Assembly (NCBI RefSeq): GCF_900104955.1
Contig: NZ_FNSI01000001.1
Coordinates: 3,010,001 to 3,074,000 of the forward strand
Direction of reading: 5' to 3'
From: Beijerinckia sp. 28-YEA-48
GTDB taxonomy: Bacteria; Pseudomonadota; Alphaproteobacteria; Rhizobiales; Beijerinckiaceae
Length of the DNA stretch: 64,000 nt
Shown here: positions 58,536-64,000 of the stretch, piece after piece
How positions within the stretch are numbered: the stretch's first letter is position 1
Layout: every line of letters begins with the position of its first letter
The notes under the pieces: model-generated
The model's input: the letters and a program-made list of their open reading frames with translations, nothing else
Told to the model about the DNA's origin: nothing
The model's database searches: none
Position numbers and translations under genes: made by a program

Positions 58536-59546
58536 ATGGGCAGGGATTTCAAGATTTCGCGCCGGCGCGCGCTCGCAGGACTTGGTGCAGGCGTTGGCGC
58601 CAGCGTGGCCGCCCCGGCCCTCCTGACACAGCCATCCTGGGCGCAATCGCCCTTCGCCGCCGGCAAGACCATCCGCATGGTGGTGCCGTTCACGCCGGGC
58701 GGCGCCACCGACGTGATCGCGCGCATCGTCGCCGACAAGCTCGGGCAGATGTGGAACACGTCCATCGTCATCGAGAACAAGGCGGGCGCTGGCGGCAATA
58801 TCGGCAATGAAATGGTGGCGCGCGCCGAACCCAATGGCGAGACCATGCTGATGAGCACGATCGGCCTGGCGCTCAACGCCTTCCTCTACAAGAAATTGAC
58901 CTATGATGCGATCAACGACTTCACGCCAGTCTCGCTGATCACGATGATGCCAAACATGCTGATCGCGCCGGTGAACGCGCCGTTCCATTCGGTCGCCGAA
59001 CTCGTCGCCTATGGCCGCGCCAATCAGGGCAAGTTGTCCTATGCCTCGTCAGGCATCGGCACGTCGATCCATCTGTGTGGCGAGTTGTTCAAAAAGCTCA
59101 CCGGCATTCAGATGGCTCATGTGCCCTATCGCGGCAGCGCGCCAGCCGTGCAGGACGTGATGGGCGGCCGCTGCGATCTGATGTTCGACAACATCACCTC
59201 GTCGCTGCCGCAGGTTCAGGGCAAGACGCTGCAAGGGCTGGCGGTGACGACCGTGAAACGCTCGAGCTTCGTGCCCGATCTGCCGCCGGTGAATGAAACC
59301 GTGCCGGGCTTCGACGTGTCGGCCTGGTTCGGCACTCTGGTGCCGGCGAAAACACCGCCGGAGATCGTCGCACGCCTGTCGCGCGACACGCAGCAGGCGT
59401 TGACCGATCCGCACGTCAAGGAACGGTTGGCGGCGCTCGCCGCCGAACCGCTGGGCGCCAGCGGCGCTGACTTCGGCAAGCTGATCCGCAGCGAGACCGA
59501 CAAATGGGGCAAGCTGATCAAGGAGGCGGGTATTAGCGCTGAGTGA
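58536..59546 (+). CDS. Bug/TctC-family periplasmic binding protein with Tat-like signal
   Basis: A 336-residue protein. The N-terminus has SRRRALAGLGAGVGASVAAP, a twin-arginine-type signal ending near SWAQSP. The mature part has TIRMVVPFTPGGATDVIARI, VIENKAGAGGNIGNEMVARA, MAHVPYRGSAPAVQDVMGG and DLMFDNITSSLPQVQGKTLQ, the standard Bug sequence. The ATG follows GAGGAAGAGGGGGA. No TctAB genes are close. Confidence 0.9.
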   Translation: MGRDFKISRRRALAGLGAGVGASVAAPALLTQPSWAQSPFAAGKTIRMVVPFTPGGATDVIARIVADKLGQMWNTSIVIENKAGAGGNIGNEMVARAEPNGETMLMSTIGLALNAFLYKKLTYDAINDFTPVSLITMMPNMLIAPVNAPFHSVAELVAYGRANQGKLSYASSGIGTSIHLCGELFKKLTGIQMAHVPYRGSAPAVQDVMGGRCDLMFDNITSSLPQVQGKTLQGLAVTTVKRSSFVPDLPPVNETVPGFDVSAWFGTLVPAKTPPEIVARLSRDTQQALTDPHVKERLAALAAEPLGASGADFGKLIRSETDKWGKLIKEAGISAE

Positions 59547-59560
59547 TCAGCGCTCATTGT

Positions 59561-60535
59561 TCAGCGTGGTGCGGCGGCGCGCTTCAGACGATCGTTGATC
59601 GCCTCGCCAAGTCCTTCGTTGGGGATCGGCGCGACCGCGACCACTTCGACGGCGGCCGCATCAAGCTGATGCAAAGCCGCGAAGAGATTGGCGGCCGCCT
59701 CCTGCAGGAAACCATCCGGAGACAGATCGACATGCACGACTCCGCCGGACAATTGACCACCGAAATCGAGCACCGCTTCGCCCGGTTTGACATCGGTGGC
59801 GTTGAGCCGCAGGCGGGCGTGCGGTGCGTAGTGCGAGGTCATCATGCCCGGTGCGATCACCTTGTCGTCGGTGGGGTCGGCCAGTTCGGCATCGAGGATG
59901 ACTTCCAGTTCTTCGCGTTGGGCACCGCCGGGCCGCAACACCACGGGCGCGCCGCCCAGACACGCGATGATCGTCGACTCGACACCGATGCGCGACGATC
60001 CGCCATCGATGATGAGATCGACCCCATGCCCAAGATCGGCGGCGACATGATCGGCGGTCGTCGGGCTCAGGCGTCCAGAACTGTTGGCGGAGGGCGCTGC
60101 CACCGGCCGGCCGAGCTGTTCGAGAATGGCGAGGGTCGTCGGATTGGCGGGAACGCGCAGGCCGATCGTATCGAGACCGGCGCGCGCCAATTCGCAGATT
60201 GGCGAATCAGGGCGGATCGGCACGACGATCGTCATCGGGCCCGGCCAGAAGGCGCGCGCCAAGGTCAGGGCATGCTGGTCGAAGACGCCAAGCCGTTCGG
60301 CCGCGACGATGTCGGAGACGTGAGCGATCAGCGGGTTGAAGCTTGGCCGCCCTTTAAGGGCAAAAATCTTCGCCACCGCTTCGCTGGACGTGGCGTCGGC
60401 GCCGAGCCCGTAGACCGTTTCCGTGGGCAGAACGACGAGCCCGCCGGAGCGCAGAATCTCGACCGCCCGCTCGACCGCTTCCGGGCCAGCTTTCATACGG
60501 TTGGAGGCCACTTGCTGTTCGACTGCTATCGTCAT
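59561..60535 (-). CDS. tsaC: L-threonylcarbamoyladenylate synthase (Sua5/TsaC)
   Basis: The enzyme makes threonylcarbamoyl-AMP for the t6A37 modification of tRNA. The YrdC domain has GGLVVLPTETVYGLGADATS, KIFALKGRPSFNPLIAHVSD, FWPGPMTIVVP and PVAAPSANSSGRLSPTTADH. The extra C-terminal region of about 120 residues (APGMMTSHYAPHARLRLN) is the Sua5 domain, so it is the long Sua5 form at 324 residues. It stands between the Bug gene and the divergent acyl-CoA dehydrogenase gene. Confidence 0.94.
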   Translation of the reverse strand: MTIAVEQQVASNRMKAGPEAVERAVEILRSGGLVVLPTETVYGLGADATSSEAVAKIFALKGRPSFNPLIAHVSDIVAAERLGVFDQHALTLARAFWPGPMTIVVPIRPDSPICELARAGLDTIGLRVPANPTTLAILEQLGRPVAAPSANSSGRLSPTTADHVAADLGHGVDLIIDGGSSRIGVESTIIACLGGAPVVLRPGGAQREELEVILDAELADPTDDKVIAPGMMTSHYAPHARLRLNATDVKPGEAVLDFGGQLSGGVVHVDLSPDGFLQEAAANLFAALHQLDAAAVEVVAVAPIPNEGLGEAINDRLKRAAAPR

Positions 60536-60669
60536 CGTCCGTTCACCCGGATTCGTGTTGCCAAGGGCTATATATGGTTTATATATGAACCAAATTCGCC
60601 GCCCGTTGACGGCTTGTCGGCTGCACGGGCTTCTGCGTCAAGAAGGGTGGAATCCACAGGAGCCGCAAA

Positions 60670-62442
60670 GTGACCTACCGCGTCCCTCTCAATGAAATCC
60701 TGTTTTCCATGACCCATGCCGCCGGGATGGACCGGGGCGTCGCCGACGGCATTTACACCGATCTGAGCGACGGCTTCGCCGCCACCATCCTGGAACAGGC
60801 CGCCAGTTTCGCCGAAGGCGTTCTGGAGCCGATCAACCGCCAGGGTGATCTCGCCGGGGCGAAATTGGCGGACGGCGTGGTGACAACGGCGCCGGGTTGG
60901 AAACAGGCCTATGGCCAGTGGATCGAGGGCGGCTGGGCCGGCGTGACGGCTTCGCAGGAAGCCGGCGGCATGGGCCTGCCGCATCTGCTCGATTCCGCCT
61001 GCCTGGAAATGTGGTCCTCGGCCAACATGTCTTTCATGCTCTGCCCGATGCTGAGCTCGGGCGCCATTCTGGCGCTGGAGCGGCACGGCTCGGAAGCGCT
61101 GCAAAAAAACTATCTGCCGAAAATCGTTTCCGGCGAATGGTCGGCGACGATGAACCTGACCGAGCCCCAGGCCGGTTCCGATCTCGGCGCCTTGCGCACC
61201 CGTGCCGACAGACAGGCTGATGGCACCTATCGCATTTTCGGCCAGAAGATTTTCATCACCTATGGCGAACACGACATGGCCGAGAACATCGTCCATCTCG
61301 TGCTGGCCCGCCTGCCCGACGCGCCGGCCGGCACGCGCGGCATTTCGCTGTTCCTGGTGCCTAAATATCTGCCCAACGGGAGTGATCCGCTGGGCACGCA
61401 TAATGACGTGCGCTGCCACAGTCTCGAACACAAGATGGGCATTCATGCCTCGCCCACCTGTACGATGATCTATGGCGATCAGGGCGGCGCTGTCGGCTAT
61501 CTCGTTGGCGAAGAGAACCGTGGCCTCGCCTGCATGTTCACGATGATGAACAATGCACGCCTTGGTGTCGGCCTGCAGGGCGTGGCGCTGGCCGAACTCG
61601 CCACCCAGAAAGCCATCGAATACGCCAACGAGCGCCGGCAGGGCCGCGCCACGGGCTTCACGGGCCAGGGCATGAGCCCGATCGCGCTGCATCCCGACGT
61701 GCGGCGCATGCTGATGACGATGAAGTCCTGCACGGCCGCCGCGCGCGCCATCTGCTACATGACCGCCGAAGCGATCGATCGCTCGCACCGCGCTGGCGAC
61801 GCGCAAGCGCAAAAACAAGCCAGCGAGCGCGCCAGCCTGCTGACGCCGGTGGCGAAGGCCTTTTCCACCGACATCGGCAATGAAGTGACGTCGCTTGGCG
61901 TGCAGGTGCATGGCGGCATGGGCTTCATCGAGGAAACCGGCGCTGCGCAATTCATGCGCGATGCACGCATCGCCGCGATTTACGAAGGCACCAACGGCAT
62001 CCAGGCCATCGATCTCGTGCAGCGCAAGCTGCCGCTCTCCAACGGCGACACGGTGGCGCGCGAAATCGCCGACATGCGCGCGGTCATAGCTGAAGTGAGC
62101 AAGATCAACGATCCGGCTTTCGGCGCCACGGCTGCCCGCCTCGGTGAATGTATCGACGCGTTGGAAAGCGCCACCCGCTATATGCTCGAAGCTCTTACCA
62201 CCCGCACCGATGATGCGCTGGCCGGCGCCACGCCCTATCTGCGCCTGTTCGGCTTGGCGCGCGGCGGCACGGCGTTGGCCCGCATGGCGCTCGCCGCGCT
62301 CAACGCGAACGGCCGCGAAGCCCATATCGATATCGCCCGCTTCTTCGCCGAAAACCTCTGCGTCGGCGCCAAGGGGCTCGAATGGACGGTCACTGGCGGC
62401 GCTGCCTCCGTCCACACCGCCGAACGGGCACTGGCATCATGA
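60670..62442 (+). CDS. Acyl-CoA dehydrogenase with C-terminal extension
   Basis: A 590-residue flavoprotein of the long acyl-CoA dehydrogenase group often annotated as DmdC-like. It has the N-terminal domain, GEWSATMNLTEPQAGSDLGA with the FAD-binding T-x-x-x-A-G-S-D, HKMGIHASPTCTMIYGD, and VHGGMGFIEETGAAQFMRDA with YEGTNGIQAIDLVQRKLPL near the catalytic end. The start is a GTG at 60670 after ACAGGAGCCGCAAA. The enoyl-CoA hydratase gene overlaps its stop (ATGA). The acyl substrate is not known; the DmdC label would imply methylmercaptopropionyl-CoA but is not proven. Confidence 0.9.
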   Translation: MTYRVPLNEILFSMTHAAGMDRGVADGIYTDLSDGFAATILEQAASFAEGVLEPINRQGDLAGAKLADGVVTTAPGWKQAYGQWIEGGWAGVTASQEAGGMGLPHLLDSACLEMWSSANMSFMLCPMLSSGAILALERHGSEALQKNYLPKIVSGEWSATMNLTEPQAGSDLGALRTRADRQADGTYRIFGQKIFITYGEHDMAENIVHLVLARLPDAPAGTRGISLFLVPKYLPNGSDPLGTHNDVRCHSLEHKMGIHASPTCTMIYGDQGGAVGYLVGEENRGLACMFTMMNNARLGVGLQGVALAELATQKAIEYANERRQGRATGFTGQGMSPIALHPDVRRMLMTMKSCTAAARAICYMTAEAIDRSHRAGDAQAQKQASERASLLTPVAKAFSTDIGNEVTSLGVQVHGGMGFIEETGAAQFMRDARIAAIYEGTNGIQAIDLVQRKLPLSNGDTVAREIADMRAVIAEVSKINDPAFGATAARLGECIDALESATRYMLEALTTRTDDALAGATPYLRLFGLARGGTALARMALAALNANGREAHIDIARFFAENLCVGAKGLEWTVTGGAASVHTAERALAS

Positions 62443-63188
62443 ACGATCATATCACCACCACGTCGGCCGATGGTGTCCTCACCATCACGATGAACCGGCC
62501 GGATAAGAAGAACGCGCTTACCGGCGCGATGTATGAGGCGATGATCGCCGCGATCGACGCCGCCGAGGCCGACAGCAAGATTGGCGCCCTGTTGCTGCGT
62601 GGCGCAGGCGGCCTGTTCACCGCCGGCAATGACATCGCCGATTTTCTCTCGGCCTCAAGCGGGATCGAGGATTTTCCGGCGCTGCGCTTCATCCGCCGTT
62701 TCGCCATTTGCGACAAGCCGATCGTCGCGGCGGTGGACGGCGCGGCGGTGGGCGTCGGCACGACCATCCTGTTTCATTGCGATCTCATCTATGCGGCGCC
62801 GGACGCAACCTTCCGCATGCCCTTCGTCGATCTCGGCCTGGTGCCGGAGGCCGCCGCCTCCCTGCTCATTCCGGAGCGCGTTGGCATGGCCAAGGCGAGC
62901 GAATGGCTGTTGCTCGGCGAAGGCTTCGACGCCACTGAGGCGTATCGTCTGGGCCTCATCAACGCCATCGTCGATAAGGATCGCCTGCAGGCTCATGCGC
63001 TGGACAAGGCGCGCGCACTCGCCGCCAAGCCGCGCACTGCGGTAGCGACGACGCGGCGACTGATGCGCGGCGATCGCGATACCATTCTCGACCGCATGGG
63101 CGTCGAGGCACGCGCCTTCGGCGCGGCGCTGAAGTCCGACGAAGCCCGCGCCGCCTTCATGGCCTTCATGGCGAAAGCCAAGAAATAA
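62439..63188 (+). CDS. Enoyl-CoA hydratase/isomerase family protein
   Basis: A 249-residue crotonase-fold enzyme. It has LTITMNRPDKKNALTGAMYE at the start, LLLRGAGGLFTAGNDIADFL, with the oxyanion-hole Gly, PIVAAVDGAAVGVGTTILFH and FVDLGLVPEAAASLLIPERV with an acidic residue in the active-site region. It should add water to enoyl-CoA or isomerise it. Translation is coupled to the acyl-CoA dehydrogenase by the ATGA overlap, consistent with consecutive beta-oxidation steps. Confidence 0.9.
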   Translation: MNDHITTTSADGVLTITMNRPDKKNALTGAMYEAMIAAIDAAEADSKIGALLLRGAGGLFTAGNDIADFLSASSGIEDFPALRFIRRFAICDKPIVAAVDGAAVGVGTTILFHCDLIYAAPDATFRMPFVDLGLVPEAAASLLIPERVGMAKASEWLLLGEGFDATEAYRLGLINAIVDKDRLQAHALDKARALAAKPRTAVATTRRLMRGDRDTILDRMGVEARAFGAALKSDEARAAFMAFMAKAKK

Positions 63189-63209
63189 GCAACTTAACGG
63201 AGCAGCACG

Positions 63210-64000
63210 ATGACGACGCCCACAGGCACGCTCGCCGGCAAGACCCTGTTCATCACCGGCGCCTCGCGCGGCATTGGTCTCGCCATCGCGCTACGCGCGG
63301 CGCGCGACGGCGCCAATATCGCCATCGCCGCCAAAACCTCCGAACCGCACCCGAAACTGCCGGGCACGATCTATACGGCGGCCGAGGAGATCGAGAAGGC
63401 CGGCGGCAAGGCCCTGCCGCTGATGGTCGATGTGCGCGAAGAAGCGCAGGTGCGCGAGGCGGTCGAGAAAACCGCCGCCCATTTCGGTTCGCTCGATATC
63501 GTCGTCAACAATGCCAGCGCCATCTCGCTCACAGATTCCCAGGCAACCGACATGCGCCGCTACGATCTGATGCATCAGATCAATACGCGCGGCACGTTCA
63601 TGGTGTCGAAATTCGCCGTGCCATTCCTTGCCCAGGCGGCGAACCCGCACATTCTGACCTTGTCGCCGCCGCTCGACATGAAGGAAAAATGGTTCGCGCC
63701 GCACACCGCCTATACGATGGCGAAATTCGGCATGAGCATGGTGGTGTTGGGATTGGCCGGTGAACTGCGCCGCAAGGGCATCGCCGTCAACGCCCTGTGG
63801 CCACGCACGACCATCGCCACATCGGCGATCAAGAATCTACTCGGTGGCGACGCGTTGATGCAGGCATCGCGCACGCCCGAAATTCTCGCCGATGCCGCGC
63901 ATATGATTTTCTGCACGCCAGCGAAGACGCTCACCGGACAGTTCATCATCGACGACACCTTCCTCTACGAGAATGGTGTGCGCGATTTCGACCAGTATCG
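63210..64000 (+). CDS. SDR-family oxidoreductase, HSDL2-like, partial
   Basis: The frame is open to the end of the window, giving 263 residues without a stop. It has TLFITGASRGIGLAIALRAA (NADP-binding TGxxxGxG), LDIVVNNASAISLTDSQATD, the catalytic HTAYTMAKFGMSMVVLGLAG with Y-x-x-x-K, and AVNALWPRTTIATSAIKNLL. The layout resembles the SDR domain of hydroxysteroid dehydrogenase-like 2 proteins. An acceptable site (AACGGAGCAGC) precedes the ATG. It follows the enoyl-CoA hydratase by 21 bp and is likely the third gene of the fatty-acid-type operon. Confidence 0.88.
   Translation, partial: MTTPTGTLAGKTLFITGASRGIGLAIALRAARDGANIAIAAKTSEPHPKLPGTIYTAAEEIEKAGGKALPLMVDVREEAQVREAVEKTAAHFGSLDIVVNNASAISLTDSQATDMRRYDLMHQINTRGTFMVSKFAVPFLAQAANPHILTLSPPLDMKEKWFAPHTAYTMAKFGMSMVVLGLAGELRRKGIAVNALWPRTTIATSAIKNLLGGDALMQASRTPEILADAAHMIFCTPAKTLTGQFIIDDTFLYENGVRDFDQY

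Noticed and set aside
60568-62415. 615-codon open frame on the minus strand opposite the acyl-CoA dehydrogenase gene
   Set aside because: Shadow of a gene with clear family motifs; the antisense product is compositionally biased and matches nothing I recognise.
1-64000. CRISPR arrays, tRNA or rRNA genes, prophage or intact transposase genes
   Set aside because: I looked through the intergenic spaces and found no regularly spaced direct repeats, cloverleaf-like sequence or recombinase coding region.

Overview
The window comes from a GC-rich alphaproteobacterium, most likely a member of the Hyphomicrobiales (Rhizobiales). The pointers are a class I lysyl-tRNA synthetase, a PmtA-like methyltransferase next to pyrF, a glnD with two C-terminal ACT domains, the rsmI-yraN pair divergent from an LppC/LpoA-like lipoprotein, and many Bug/TctC-type periplasmic binding proteins. 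No tRNA, rRNA, CRISPR array, intact insertion sequence or prophage was seen. The piece looks chromosomal, with housekeeping blocks separated by catabolic and accessory blocks. Assignments rest on motifs read by eye; no database search was possible.

Layout. 1-4.6 kb: the 3' end of hemW, a periplasmic retropepsin-like protease with TPRs, a penicillin-binding-protein-activator-like lipoprotein, rsmI and yraN. 4.7-10 kb: an orphan solute-binding protein, a ferritin-like protein, a secreted TPR protein, and an operon of a thioredoxin-reductase-like flavoenzyme and a UGSC-family-like protein with a Cys-Ser-Thr-Cys motif. A small chimeric remnant joins the broken 3' ends of paralogues of two of these genes. 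10.2-25 kb: mostly housekeeping (PmtA-like methyltransferase, pyrF, dapB, gpmA, alkB, grpE, glnD, gshB, a glutathione transferase, pheA, a PfkB sugar kinase, rph, rdgB). hemW, grpE and rph-rdgB, often neighbours in this order of bacteria, are here spread over 25 kb.

25-38 kb is catabolic. It holds a lone CoxL-like molybdenum hydroxylase large subunit, three Bug-type binding proteins, a two-component Rieske ring-hydroxylating dioxygenase with an enolase-superfamily enzyme, and a three-gene CoA operon (MaoC/FAS1-like hydratase, family III CoA transferase, CitE-like lyase) divergent from a LysR regulator. The last operon resembles itaconate or C5-dicarboxylate degradation. 38-47 kb has fumC, a three-gene operon led by mdoH (periplasmic glucan synthesis), and a plus-strand cluster of a dehydrogenase, a catalytically degenerate PTPS/QueD-like protein, a GT4 glycosyltransferase and a methyltransferase. 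This cluster is the best candidate for an undescribed pathway.

47-64 kb has pyrD with a DUF952 gene, a LexA-like regulator lacking the protease dyad, a TSUP transporter, lysK, an amino-acid-type binding protein, a SCO protein with a 56-residue membrane protein upstream, argE, apaG, a fused MFS/spermidine-synthase-like protein, another Bug protein, tsaC, and the start of a beta-oxidation-like operon (acyl-CoA dehydrogenase, enoyl-CoA hydratase, SDR) that runs off the window.

A family of short palindromic intergenic repeats, with the core GCAAAATC...GATTTGCTCTA, recurs across the window. It often abuts or supplies the stop codon of the adjacent gene, and its copies show paired base changes that preserve the hairpin.
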